NCBI GenBank assembly: GCA_004431415.1 | Contig: QPMI01000269.1 | Coordinates: 1-64,000 of the forward strand | From: Cyanophora paradoxa | Taxonomy: Eukaryota; Glaucocystophyceae; Cyanophorales; Cyanophoraceae | Direction: 5' to 3' | Length of the DNA stretch: 64,000 bases | Part shown: positions 1 through 10,655 of the stretch, piece after piece | Numbering within the stretch: position 1 is the stretch's first letter | Layout of the letters: every line of letters begins with the position of its first letter | Notes under the pieces: generated by a model | Database searches by the model: none | Told to the model about the DNA's origin: nothing | The model's input: the letters and a program-made list of their open reading frames with translations, nothing else | Made by a program: the position numbers and the translations under genes

Positions 1-1377
1 CTGAGCGCCACGCCGGCGCTGACGGCGGCGCAGACGTGATGCGGCCGCTGTACGGGACGGACTACGGCATCGCGTGCTGCGTCAGCCCATGGTGCGCGGG
101 GCGGGGTGGGGCGGGGCAGGGCGGGCGGCCGGCAGCTGACGGGCGGGGCAGGCGATGGGGAAGCAGATGCAGTTCTTCGGGGCGCGCTGCAACCTGGCGA
201 AGCTGCTGCTGTACTCGATCAACCAGGGGGCGGACGAGATGTCGGGCCACCAGGTGGGCCCCAAGTTCACGCCCCTCAAGGACGGCCCGCTGGACTTCGA
301 GGCCGTCATGAAGAACTTCGACGAGGCGATGGAGTGGCTCGCCGGCCTCTACGTCCGCACCATGAACAGTGCGCCCCGCCGCGCCCCGCCCGCCCCGCCC
401 GCCCGACGCGGCCGACGGGGCGCGCAGCAATCCACTTCTCGCACGACAAGTACTGCTACGAGTCGCTGGAGATGGCGCTGCACGAGACGAACGTGGGGCG
501 CAACATGGCGTTCGGCATCGCCGGCCTCTCGGTGGTCGCCGACTCGCTCTCGGCGATCAAGCACGCCAAGGTGACGCCCGTGCGCAACGACAAGGGCATC
601 GCCACCGCCTTCACCGTCGAGGGCGACTTCCCCAAGTACGGCAACGACGACGACCGCGTCGACTCCATCGCCAAGCAGGCCCGCCCCGCCCCGCCCCGCC
701 CGCTCGTCGGCTCTGACGCGCCCCGCGGCGGCAGATCACGAACAGCTTCATCACGAAGCTGCGCAAGCACCCGACGTACCGTAACGCGACGCACACGCTC
801 TCCGTGCTCACCATCACTTCCAACGTCGGTGCGTCCGCCACCGCCTCCGCCGCCGCCGCCGCCGCGGGCAGCCGACGCGCGGGGCGACAGTGTACGGGAA
901 GAACACCGGCTCGACCCCCGACGGGCGCAAGGCCGGCGAGGCGTTCGCTCCCGGCGCGAGCCCCATGCAGTGCGCCACCGCCCCGCCCTCGGCGCGGCGG
1001 CGGCCGACGCGTCGCGCAGCGGGCGGGACCAGTGCGGCGCGCTGGCGTCGCTGAACTCGGTGGCCAAGCTGCGGTTCAGCGACTGCCAGGACGGGATCTC
1101 GAACACCTTCTCGGTGGTCAAGTCGGCGCTGGGCAAGGGGGACGAGGACCGGGTGAACAACCTGGTGGGGCTCCTGAGCGGCTACTTCGGGCAGCAGGCG
1201 CACCACCTCAACGTGAACGTGCTGAACCGGGAGACGCTGCTGGACGCGGTGGAGCACCCGGAGAAGTACCCGAGCCTCACCATCCGCGTCTCGGGCTACG
1301 CCGTCAACTTCGTCCGCCTCACCAAGGCCCAGCAGATGGAGGTCATCGCCCGCACCTTCCACGAGAAGCTCTGCTAG
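1..1377 (+). CDS. Pyruvate formate-lyase copy 1 (3' part, 5' end outside window)
   Basis: Glycyl-radical formate C-acetyltransferase, converting pyruvate and CoA to acetyl-CoA and formate in anaerobic metabolism. Visible exons are 34-91, 152-368, 428-678, 735-828, 891-969 and 1020-1377. They give the family landmarks in order: the adjacent catalytic cysteines (ACC, codons 75-80), [64 protein letters not shown], and the radical-bearing RVSGYAVNF near the C terminus (Gly codon 1294-1296). Introns are 50-62 bases; four use GTGCG donors and the one at 679 uses GC. As written, the CCC run at 86-88 is one C shorter than in copy 2 (34-37 kb), which breaks the frame just before the ATG/GT splice junction; a homopolymer error is likely. 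The protein ends EKLC, whereas copy 2 ends EKLA. The family call is secure; cell compartment cannot be judged because the N terminus is missing. Confidence 0.93.
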
Positions 1378-2251
1378 GTGTAGACTGCTTTCGGTTTTCC
1401 CCGGATTATTTCTGGACGCGCCGCCTACTTATCAGTATGTAAGCTTCCTGTATCGGTACCGGTAGTCAGAACAGGCTAGGGCAGTCCGCAGACCGTATGA
1501 CCTGCGCTACAGAATGAATGCGTTGCTTCAGGGGTCATTTACTGGGCGCCACGTCGCTCCAGTACGTGTGTTTCGTTTCAGGCGTTGCGTGTACTTTCAC
1601 ATAGTTGTATAGCCGCGAATAATGTATTACATTAGCACGATCCTGAGTTATCCCCTCGCGGAGCTCGCCGCTCGCACTCGCATGCGGAGCTCGCACGAAG
1701 GGACATGATATACGACATTGACGCCGACGGGACATGATTCGACATTGACGCCGACAAGGCCCCGAGGCGAAGAATCCGTTCCGCAACCCTTGCATGCAAG
1801 CAAGCTGCGCAGCAAGTCTCATGATCAGAGTCTTAGCTAGCGCTAGCGTCGAGCGAACGAAGTCACCCGGGGTACAGTGGGACGCATCGTCGCGCTCGCC
1901 GACCGCAGGCGCGGCTGCAGCTGCAGCAAGCCGCTGAGCAGCCGCCCAGGCCGCGTACGGCGTCGTGCTGCAGCAAGCAGCCAGTCTTGGATCTCCTGCA
2001 GAGTGAGTGCCACCTCGGGTCGACTGGAAAAGCTGGCGTATAGCGCGGCCAGCAGGGCAAAGAGACAGCAGGGCATCTGCAGGGCAACTGCAGGTTGGCG
2101 CCAACCACATCTCCTGCACGAGTCAGAGTCAGTGCGTTCTCGTCCGATCTTCGAAGTGTGCGCTCTGCTGATCGATCCGCGCGGCCGCCGGGCAATCGCA
2201 GAAGATCGCCCTGCCAACTTTTAAAGGCGCTTGAGCACATAGCATTCGGAG
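1378..2251. other. Intergenic region between PFL copy 1 and the SPX-EXS gene
   Basis: No convincing coding exon. It contains a short direct repeat: a 29-base and a 27-base version of GGGACATGAT...CGACATTGACGCCGAC lie back to back at 1700-1728 and 1729-1755. The rest has lower GC than the genes. The promoter of the downstream plus-strand gene should lie here, but I see no clear TATA element. Confidence 0.5.
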
Positions 2252-5200
2252 ATGAAGTTCGGCGCAACGCTCGCGGAGCAGCAGGTGCCGGAATGGGCGC
2301 CAGCGTACGTTGAGTACAGGCGAATGAAGAAGAAGATCAAAGCGATGGTCCAGCACGCGAAAGAGCCCACCCACGTGCAGAAGGGTGCCTCGCTGGCCGC
2401 GCCGGCGCGGCGCCGGGGCGGGGCGCTCACTCGGGGCGGGCAGGGGAGGCGGCGGAGGCGGGCAAGTCGCTGCTGGTGGGGGCGGACCCGCACGGGATGC
2501 CGCGAGCGAGCATGGACGTGCGGCGGAGCTTCGAGCTGGTGCGGAAGAGCTTCGAGGGGCGGCGCTCGGGGACGCCGGCGCGGGCGGAGGGGACGCCGCA
2601 CGTGTACGACCCCGACGAGGAGGAGGCGAGCTTCTTCCGCATGCTCGAGCACCAGGCCGACGACTGCAACCGCTTCTACGAGCAGGCGCGCCCCGGGCGC
2701 GCGGGGGGCGGGCTCGGGCGGGGCGGCGACGGGGCGCAGCGGGTGGCGGACTTCGAGAAGCGGCAGCGGGCGCTGGAGGGGCAGGTGGAGCGGCTGATGG
2801 CGGAGGCGCTCGCCCGGCACCACCAGCGCGCCCGCCGCTCCATCCTCGCCGCCTTCCGCGAGTCCGCCCCCGCCCCGCCCCCGCCCCCCCGGGGGCCTCG
2901 CCCACCCCGCCCCGCCCCCGCAGGCTCCACTCCGCCCTCGACAAGCTCACCAACTACTGCGTTCTTAACCTCACCGCCTTCTCCAAGATCTGCAAGAAGG
3001 CGCGCCGGCGCCCTCGGCCCCGCTCGGCGCCGGCACGCGACGCCGGGCGGGGCGCAGTACCAGCGGCTGCTGCCGTGGCGGCACGTGACGGCGGAGCGGC
3101 GCGTGCGGGAGCTCTTGCGCAGCGTCGACCAGGTGCGAGCCCGAGGGGCGGGCGCTCCGCACCCGCGCTGCGGGGCCTGACTGGGCTCTGGGCGGCGGCA
3201 GCGGGCGTTTGCGAAGCACGAGGCGCTGCAGGCGCTGCGGGAGAGCACGGAGGCCGGCCGCCCCGCCCCGCCCCCCGGCGGCGCCGCGGCTGAGGGGCGC
3301 GCAGCGGCTCTTCGCGGAGCACTTCACGGGGGGCGACCGCCGCCTCGCCGTCAACCGCATGCGGGTCGTGCGCCCCGCGCCCCCCGCCCCCGCCCGCCGG
3401 AGGCCGAGCGGGCGCGCCCCGCGCCCGCTGCGCCGCGCAGGTGCCGGTGAGCTACACGGAGGTGGACGTGCTGCGGCTGGGGCTCTACGTGGGCGCCTGC
3501 GCGCCCTCGCCCTCGTCCTCGCCGCCCTCCTCGCCACCGCCGACGCCCCGCCCTCTCCTCCCCACCGCCTTCGCCGTCCTCCGCGTCTACAAGGCCCGCC
3601 CCCCCGCACGCCCCGCCCCGCCCCGCCCCGAGCGCCCCCGAGCGCCCCCGCAGGGCCTCGCCATGCTCATCCTCATGGCCTGGCTCTGGTGCACCCCGCC
3701 CCGCCGCGCCCACAGCGCCGCGGGGCGCTCAGGGCGGGGGCGGGGCGCAGGGCCGGCAACGTCTTCGTCTTCCACCGCTACCACGTCAACTACCGCGTGC
3801 GCCGCGCCCCGCCGCCGGCCCCGCGGGGCCTGCATCGCGCTGCCGGCGAGCGGGACCGGCAGTTCATCTTCGAGCTTGACGTCTCCTCCGCCCTCGAGTA
3901 CCACCAACTCGCCGAGGTGCCCCCGCCCCCCCCGCCCCCGCGCACCCGCCCCCCGCCGCCTTCCCCCGACGTCGCCCGCCCCGCGCCCAGCTTGCCGCCT
4001 TCTTGACAGCGCTGTGGCTCGCAAGCGCCTGCGCCTACGTCTGCGCCATCGCCGGCCTGCCCCCGCACCCCAAGACGGTGCGGCGGCCCGCGCAGCGCCG
4101 GCGGCCACGGGGCGCTGGCGGGGGCTGAGGGGGCGGCAGGTGCCGGCCTACGTGCACCCGCTCTCCCTCGTCCTCCTCTTCATCCTCATCGCCGCCTGGC
4201 CCGGGCGCCAGCTCTTCACCAAGTCCCGCCGCTGGCTTGCCCGGTGCGCCCCGGCCCCCGGGGGGCAGGCGGGGCGGGGCGGGGCCGGGGCGGGTGCGAG
4301 GGGCCCCGGGGGGCGGGGGCGCAGGGCGCTGGTGGAGGTCGCGCTCGCGCCCCTCTTCTTCGTCGAGTTCCGGTGCCCGCCCCGCCCCGCACCCGCCCTG
4401 GGGCCCCGCCGGCCCCGCCCCTCGAGCCCCGCCCCGCGCCCCGCCAGGCACTTCTTCCTGGGGGACCAGCTGACCTCGAACACGCGCACGCTCCTCGACA
4501 TCGAGTTCATCGCCTGCTTCTTCCTCTCCGGCTCCTTCCTCCACCCGGGTGCGCCCCCGCCCCCTCCCGCACCCCGGCCCCATCCCACGCCCCGCCCAGA
4601 CGTCGACGAGCACCGCTGCACCGCCGTCCGCTGGCCCCGCCCCCTCCCCGCCTCGCGCGCGCCGCGGCCGAGCGGGTGCGGGGCGGCCGGCGCAGGTCAA
4701 CGCCGCCTTCACGCCGGCCATCGCCGCCCTGCCCTTCTGGCCCGCCCCGCCCCCTTGCGGCCCCCCAAGCGTCCCCCCGATGCTCGCCGCAGGTTCCGCT
4801 TCGCGCAGTGCGGGCGCCGCTACCGCGACACCCGCGACACGTGCGCCCCGCCCTCTCCCTGCCCTGCCCTCTCCACCGCTGCCCCTCTCACCGCCCCCGC
4901 AGCGTCCACGTGCGGCCGGCCCGCCGCCCCGCCGCGCCTCGCCCGGCGACCGCGCCGGCAGATCGTGAACGCGGGGAAGTACTTCAGCGGGCTTCTCGCC
5001 GTCGCCATGCAGACCACCCACCAGCACTTCCCCCGTGCGCTCCCTGCGGACCCAGCGACGCGCTCCCCGCCGGTTGCCCCCTGACGCGGGGGCCGGGGGC
5101 GTCGCGGCAGACGTGATCTCCAAGGGGGCGTGGGTCGGGGCGCAACTGGCGGCGACCCTCTACTCCCTCTCCTGGGACTTCAAGATGGACTGGGGGCTCC

Positions 5201-6296
5201 TCGCCTGCGCCCCGTCCGCACCCCCCGCCCCCGCGCCCCGTCCCCTCCTGGCGGCGAGGCGGGGGCGGGGCGGGGCAGCGGGGGCGGGGCGCTGCTGCGG
5301 CCGCAGTTGATGTACGGGCCGCGGGCCTACTACGCGGCGATGGTGGCCGACGCCCTCCTCCGCTTCACCTGGGTCTTCTCCGCGTGGCCCCAGGCGCGGC
5401 GCCCACCCGCCCCGCCCCGCCCCGCCCGCCCTCGCTCCCCCTGGCCTCACGCTCGCCCTCGGCAGGCCCTCGGGGTCGCCCTCCACCCGGAGCAGGTGAG
5501 CCTGCAAACCCCCGCCCCCGAGCCGGCGGCGTCCCGAGGCGCCCCCTCACCCCGCGCCAGCTCTTCCTGGCGCTGCAGACGGGCGAGATCTGCCGCCGCT
5601 TCATGTGGAATCTCTTCCGTGCGCCCCGCGCTGCCGCCCCGCACCGCCGCCGCGCGCGAGGCGGGGGCGCGGCAGGGCTCGAGAACGAGCAGCTGAACAA
5701 CCAGGGCCAGTTTCGGGCCGTGCGGGCGATCCCGCTGCCCTACTTCGTGCGCGCCAAGTCCGATGGCGAGCTCGAGGTGCCGGCCCCCGCCCGCTCCGCC
5801 CCGCCCCGCCCCAGCGCCGCCGGGGCCCCAACCAACGGGGCGGGGCAGACGGACGGGGAGCACCCGGAGGGCTCGCCGCCGCCCGGGGTGCAGCTGCGCG
5901 TGGTGCCCGTGCGGGTGCACTCGCCGCCGCCCGGGCCCACCCCGCAGCCGCCCCGCGCTCGGGCTCGACCGCCTCCTCCGCCGCCGCCGCGGGGCCGGCG
6001 CGCGGGCCCCGGAGCCGGCCTCGGAGGTCCCCTCGGGCTCCGACCCCGGCGCCTCCGTCCGCGGGGACCCCGCCATCGCGGAGGAGCCACCGGCGCCGGC
6101 GACGGCGGGCGCCGGCGAGGGCGAGGGCGAGGGCGAGAGGGAGGGCGCGATCGTGCACCCGATCCCGATCCCCCTGGCGCGCTCGGTATCGTCGGGGAGC
6201 GTGGGGACGCCGAAGGGGCCGGGGGCGCAGCCGTTCAGCACCCTCGCGAGGAACCGCTCCTCCCGCGTCTTCCACGCCATCGACCCCTCCGAGTGA
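2252..6296 (+). CDS. SPX-EXS protein, XPR1/PHO1-type phosphate exporter
   Basis: Membrane protein expected to sense inositol pyrophosphates through SPX and to export phosphate through the EXS region. The ATG at 2252 gives MKFGATLAEQQVPEW followed by YRRMKKKIKAM, the conserved SPX N terminus with its basic cluster. Later exons carry HLP-rich transmembrane segments and EXS signatures: VFVFHRYHVNYR then FIFELD (about 3760-3885), HFFLGDQLTSNTRTLLDIEF (about 4450-4510), a segment with NAGKYFSGLLAVAMQTTHQH, then DVISKGAWVGAQLAATLYS, DFKMDWGLL, and EICRRFMWNLFR joined to LENEQLNNQGQFRAVRA. The last exon is a Ser/Pro/Glu-rich tail ending IDPSE. At least one intron has a GC donor (2686, after FYEQ). 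Many introns of the GTGCGCCCC type separate the exons, so the exact exon set is approximate, but family and orientation are clear. Confidence 0.92.
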
Positions 6297-6503
6297 CGCC
6301 CCCGCCCTGCCGCCCCGCCCCCCCGCTTATCGATGTCTACCATCATCAAGCTTGAGCTCGGATTCGAATATTCGATGATCGGTATGCCCCCAACTATACC
6401 GGAGTACCATTTCTCTCCGGGGCTCGGCGAGGGCTTCCTGACGCCGCGGGACAGCGACCGGCTGCTGCCCCCGGTCCAGTTTTATGATTATTGAAGGCGT
6501 TTG

Positions 6504-6510
6504 TATAAAA
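6504..6510 (+). promoter_or_regulatory. TATA-box-like element
   Basis: TATAAAA in the context TTTGTATAAAAGGCC, a close match to a metazoan/plant-type TATA box. No coding gene on the plus strand follows within 700 bases; what follows is a cluster of inverted repeats. It may drive a non-coding transcript or be chance. Confidence 0.3.
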
Positions 6511-6616
6511 GGCCTAATCCTCGCCTACCATCGGGCCGGTAGCCCTCTCCGCAATCCTCCCCTCTCCTCTTCCTCTTCTCTCATCTCCTCTAGATCTCCG
6601 GAGGAGACTTCTCTCA

Positions 6617-6684
6617 GGTAGGAGAGGAGAGCCTCTCCGCTCGGCAGGCCAATTTATGTCTCCTCCAGGCTCTCCTCTCCTACC
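6617..6684. repeat. Inverted repeat, 18-bp perfect arms
   Basis: Arm 6617-6634 (GGTAGGAGAGGAGAGCCT) is the exact reverse complement of 6667-6684, with a 32-base spacer. It lies in a CT/GA-rich stretch just upstream of a longer hairpin. Confidence 0.8.
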
Positions 6685-6724
6685 CTAGGCCTACCCTTCC
6701 CCCTACCCTCGCAGCTGCAGGCTC

Positions 6725-6808
6725 CTCTAGATCTAGATCTCCTCTCCGCTCCGCCTACGCTGTTGGTTGCCAGCGTAGGCGGAGCGGAGAGGAGATCTAG
6801 ATCTAGAG
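6725..6808. repeat. Perfect 38-bp inverted repeat with 8-base loop
   Basis: Positions 6725-6762 and 6771-6808 are exact reverse complements, separated by TTGGTTGC. The arms contain repeated AGATCT units and a GC-rich inner half. No ORF explains it. It could be the stem of a structured RNA, a small MITE-like element, or a cruciform-forming site. A weaker 10-bp pair follows at 6889-6898 and 6916-6925. Confidence 0.85.
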
Positions 6809-7419
6809 CTGGCGGCCAGTGGCGGGGCCCGCGGCCCAGTGTTGAGCTAGCAATCATTGAATCCTCCGTTCCCCCTACCTATAGCTATCACCCCTATAAT
6901 ACTATGATAGCTAGCTATAGGGGTGGCACGCGTACGGGGACAACAATTTCGTAGAGTGAGTGAGTCTAGATCTGACCTGCGGGGCCATGATCAGCAGTAT
7001 GACAGTACTCGTAGATTTGATCCGACAGAACTTCACTACTTTAGCCTCTATATATGATCTCCACTAGGCCGATCTCCGGGAATGACAAAATCCGTCTAAA
7101 CACGCAAGCGCCGGGCTCTTAAAGCCCCCGCACTCTCCGTCCGAAATTTTCATGATCATTTGATCTGATATCGATCATGCGTCGCTGTCGGAAAAGCGAG
7201 CATGCGCAATCGGATTCGAACCGGAGTCTCTAACGACGCCAGAGCGAACTGCCGGAATTGAACCCGGGTCGCCCGCAACAACAAATCCCGCTAGGCGAGT
7301 CCTGAGAGGCGAAGTTGGGACCATGATTTCGTCGCCGCTGGCGCCGGCGAGGGAGGCGAAGGAGGCGGGGCCCGAGGAGGAGGCGCCCCGCGGGGACTGC
7401 CCCGCTGCGCTCTCCACGC

Positions 7420-9063
7420 GCAAGCGAGCTCGGCGGGCTTGGCCGCCCCGCCATCGAGGCCGACGAGGCGGAGCCAGCGGCTACGAAGCGGACGCGGCCG
7501 CCGGGGCCGTCGGAGAGCGAGGCGGCGTGGAAGGAGATCGCCGGTGTCCGCTCCGGCGTGCGCCCCGAGGGCGGCGGCCGCGCGTTCAGCGCCGCCGGCG
7601 CGGGCGCGACGTCCACCGAGACCACCGCGTCCGACCGCAGCGTCTGCCCCGCCCGCCCCGCCTCAGGGCGGGAGCGCCGGGCGGGCCGGGGGTGCGGGGC
7701 GAACGGGCGGACCTTGCCGAAGGTCTGGACGACGGCGTTGGCGGCGGCGGCCTGGTGGAAGCCCTGGCCGCCGCCCATGCCGAAGGACCTGCGGGGGGCG
7801 GCTGGCGCATCAGAGGGGCGCCGTGCGGGGCGGGGCGGGGCGGGGCGGGGCGGGCCAGATGAGGGTCATGAGGAACTTGTGGAGGCCCATCACGGAGAGG
7901 TCCTCCTCAAAGTCCGCCGGGTCCTGGCCCCCGGCCCCGCCCGTCGGCCCCGCCCCGCGCGGCCGGCGCGGCGCCGGCGGTGGATGGAGGGCGCACCAGC
8001 TCGAGGGCCGGGAGGCCCGGGGCGGCCGGCGGCACGGCGACGCTGCCGGCCGAGGCCGCCCCGTGCGGCGCCGCCACCGCCAGCGGCGGCGCGTGTCGCC
8101 TCGCCTGCGCCAGCGCCTCAGGTGCGAAACGGGGGAGGGCGCGGGGGCCTCAGCGCACGTCGGGTGTTCCCGGCCCGGCGCCGCCCTCGTCCCCCGAAGA
8201 GGGCGTCCCGGGCCGCGCATAGGCCGCCGCCGGCAGCCCGCTGAAGCTGCCGAAGGCCGGGAGCAAGAAGCTCCCGCTCCGCGCGCCGGCGCCCGAGAAG
8301 TCGAAGCTGCCGTTGAGCGGCAGGGGAAAGCCGGGGCGCGGGGCCGCGGCGACGGCGGGGGCGTCGATCTGCAGGCTCGCCAGCCCACCACCGCTGTTGA
8401 AAGTGGCGGCGGCGAGGTCGCCGAGCTCGGAGCCCGAGGCCGGGGCGGCGGGGCGGCGATCGACATGCGCCGGGCGCGCGCGCGGGCGAAGGCCGGCGAC
8501 GGCCCTCCCGCCCTCTGCCGGCGGCACCGGCAGGCCCTCCCCGTGCGGCGCGCCCTGCGCCGGCCGCACGTCGGCGCGGGCGCGAGGACGGAGCGCGGCC
8601 GCAGCTTCCGCGGGGCACCTCGTCGTGGGCGGCGCTTGTGGGGCGCTCGTCGGGGCGGGGCCGCCGAACAGGCTGTGGAACGAGGCTGGCGCCACTGGCG
8701 CCATCGTCGTCGTCGTCGGCGGCTCCTGCGGGCGGCGCCGTCAGCGCCGCCGGCGGCGGCCGGCGGCGGAGGGCGGGCGGGCGCTCGCCTGGGGCACGAG
8801 CATGTTCGCAACCCTGGCGTGCGTGCGGGCGGGCGGGCGGTCAGAGCGGGGCGGACGGGGCGGAAATGAGCGAGGGCGCCGGCGCACATCTCGGGGGCAG
8901 CATGGCGGCGGCGATGGACATGCGCCGCGAGCGGCCGCGCACGCCAAAGGGCCCGCCGGCGGCAGACCCTCGCCCTCCACGCCGGGCGCCTGCGCGGCAG
9001 GGCTGTCAGGCGGGGCGGGGCAGGGCGCTCGAGGCGGGCTCGCCTGCGGGGGCAGCGTCCCCC

Positions 9064-9096
<33 letters not shown>

Positions 9097-10655
9097 AGTG
9101 GCCGAGGCCTGCCCGGAGGAGAGGCGGCGGGAGCAGCGGCGGCCGAAGAGCAGCGGGGCCCCGTCGTGCTGCGCGGCGGGGCGTCGAAGGCGCAGAGCAG
9201 AGCGGGGGCGGGGCGTGGGGCGCACGTGGTCGGCGAAGGGTTGGCGGGGGGCGAAGAGCGGCTGCGGCTGCGCGAAGCGCCGGTTAAGCGAGCGCGGCAC
9301 GCCCGGCCGCTCCCCTGCAACGAGGCCGGCCCCGCTCACCTCGTCCGACGCTTCCTCCGCCCACCCCGCCCGGCGCCGCTGCGGCGGCGGCCGCAGCCGC
9401 GCTGGCGCTGGCGGCGGCCGCAGCCGCGGAGGTTCGCGCAGGGCCGGCGAGCAGTGTTGGCTGACGCGCGCTAGACACCGCGCCGCGCTGTCGACCGGAT
9501 CAGGCGGCGACAGGGACGCGCCGGGGGCGGGGCGGCTCGCCTGGGCGGAGGCGGCGGAGGCGGCGGCGGCGGAGGCGGCGATGTGGGCGGCGAGGGCGGC
9601 GGCGGCGGGGAAGTCCTTCTTGGGGACGCGGCGGGCGACCGACCAGCAGAGGGCCTCGCAGAACTCAAAGTACTCCATCTGCGCCCCCGCCCGGCTCGAG
9701 GCGGCGGGGGCGGGCGGGGCGGGCGGGGCGGGGCGGGGCGGGCGGGGCGGACCAGCATGCCGGACATGAGGGACTTGTCGTCGGGCTCGTCCGCCAGGTA
9801 CTTCACCTGCGCCGCCCGCCTCGGCCGGCGGTCGCGGCGGGGCGGGGCGTGCGGGGGCGGCGCCGCCGCCGCACCATCTCCTTGCGGTTGCAGCGCACGA
9901 AGCCGCGGATGACCTTCGGGTAGTCGATCTGGCCCCGGTACGCCGATTCCTGCCGCGCGCGGGGGACGGGCTCGGGCTCGGGCGACTCGGGTCTCGCGAG
10001 CGGGCTCAGCCGCGGGGGGCGGGGCGGGGCCGGGCGCACGTCGAACATCTGGATGAACTCGGAGAGGGACATCTTCGCTGCGCCCTCGTCCCGCACCGCC
10101 GAGTACGACCGGAACACCTGCCGGCCCCCGGCGAGCCTCAGCCGCCGCCGCGGGCGCGCGGCCCAGCGGGGCGGGCGTGGCGGGGCGGGGCGGGGCGGGG
10201 CGGGCGGGCCTGGCGGAGGGCCCCTCGACCTGCATGAAGATCGACTGCGCGGGCGCGGGCGGGGCGTCAGCGGCGGGGCGGGCGGCCTCGCGCGGGCGGG
10301 GCGGGGCGGGGCGGACGAGGAACTCGGGCGGTCGGCGATCTTGGAGTCCTCGGAGAAGAGCGCCTTGCGCTTGGCCTCCCCAGAGGCTCGATGTACGTCT
10401 GCAGCAGCGACTCCAGCCGCTGCCCGCCCCGCCCCCATCAGCGCCGGGCGCAGCGCGGGGCCGGGCCGGGGCGCGCCTCGGCGACGCAGGACTGGCAGTC
10501 GCGGCGCGCATCGACTGGGCGGGGCGATGTGGGCGGCGAGGGCGCGGTACAGCGATCGCGGCGAGCCTCACCCACACCCTCGCGGCTCGTGCTGGAATGC
10601 AGCTGAAAGAAGTATTATATAAGCCTTGGTTGAAGGTAAGGGCCGTCATCGCCAT
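7420..10655 (-). CDS. Gene X: EF-hand-like protein with low-complexity C-terminal half
   Basis: Uncharacterised. Exons read on the minus strand: CQSCVAE-RLESLLQTYIEPL-GEAKRKALFSEDSK, then SIFMQVEGPSA, VFRSYSAVRDEGAAKMSLSE followed by FIQMFD, YRGQIDYPKVIRGFVRCNRK, YLADEPDDKSLMSGML and EYFEFCEALCWSVARRVP. The alternation of LSEFIQMF and EYFEFCEALC resembles degenerate EF-hand pairs in protist proteins, but canonical calcium loops are not obvious. After a poly-Ala stretch the rest is Pro/Ala/Gly/Ser-rich, with later exons ADFEEDLSVMGLHKFLMTLIW (about 7860-7930) and GMGGGQGFHQAAAANAVVQT. Start and stop are approximate. A homopolymer at 10378-10381 is one C shorter than in the duplicate, which breaks the frame at IEPLGEAKRK; this is probably a sequence error. 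Function is unknown. Confidence 0.55.

Larger units (their letters stand above)
6297..7300. other. Gene-poor region rich in inverted repeats
   Basis: Besides the TATA-like box and hairpins listed separately, this stretch holds CT-rich tracts (about 6540-6620), AT-rich sequence and two tRNA T-loop-like motifs on the minus strand (about 7212-7223 and 7253-7266) that do not fold into a full tRNA. No coding exon was accepted except the possible 3' end of the minus-strand gene to the right. Confidence 0.45.

Noticed and set aside
1-1377. PFL as a recent bacterial transfer
   Set aside because: Both copies carry the host's short introns at the same positions and host base composition, so any transfer is old.
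7195-7280. Two tRNA T-loop-like motifs on the minus strand (CCGGTTCGAATCC and CCGGGTTCAATTCC) with TTTT after the first
   Set aside because: No matching acceptor stem, D-arm or acceptable anticodon loop could be folded around either motif.
9583-9912. Many long frames rich in ARPAPP or GGAGRGG throughout the window
   Set aside because: They are read-through of C-rich introns or the opposite strand of them, not coding sequence.
10378-10381. Frameshift in gene X as evidence of a pseudogene
   Set aside because: The duplicate has one more C and an open frame, and similar one-base differences pervade copy A; sequence error is the simpler explanation.
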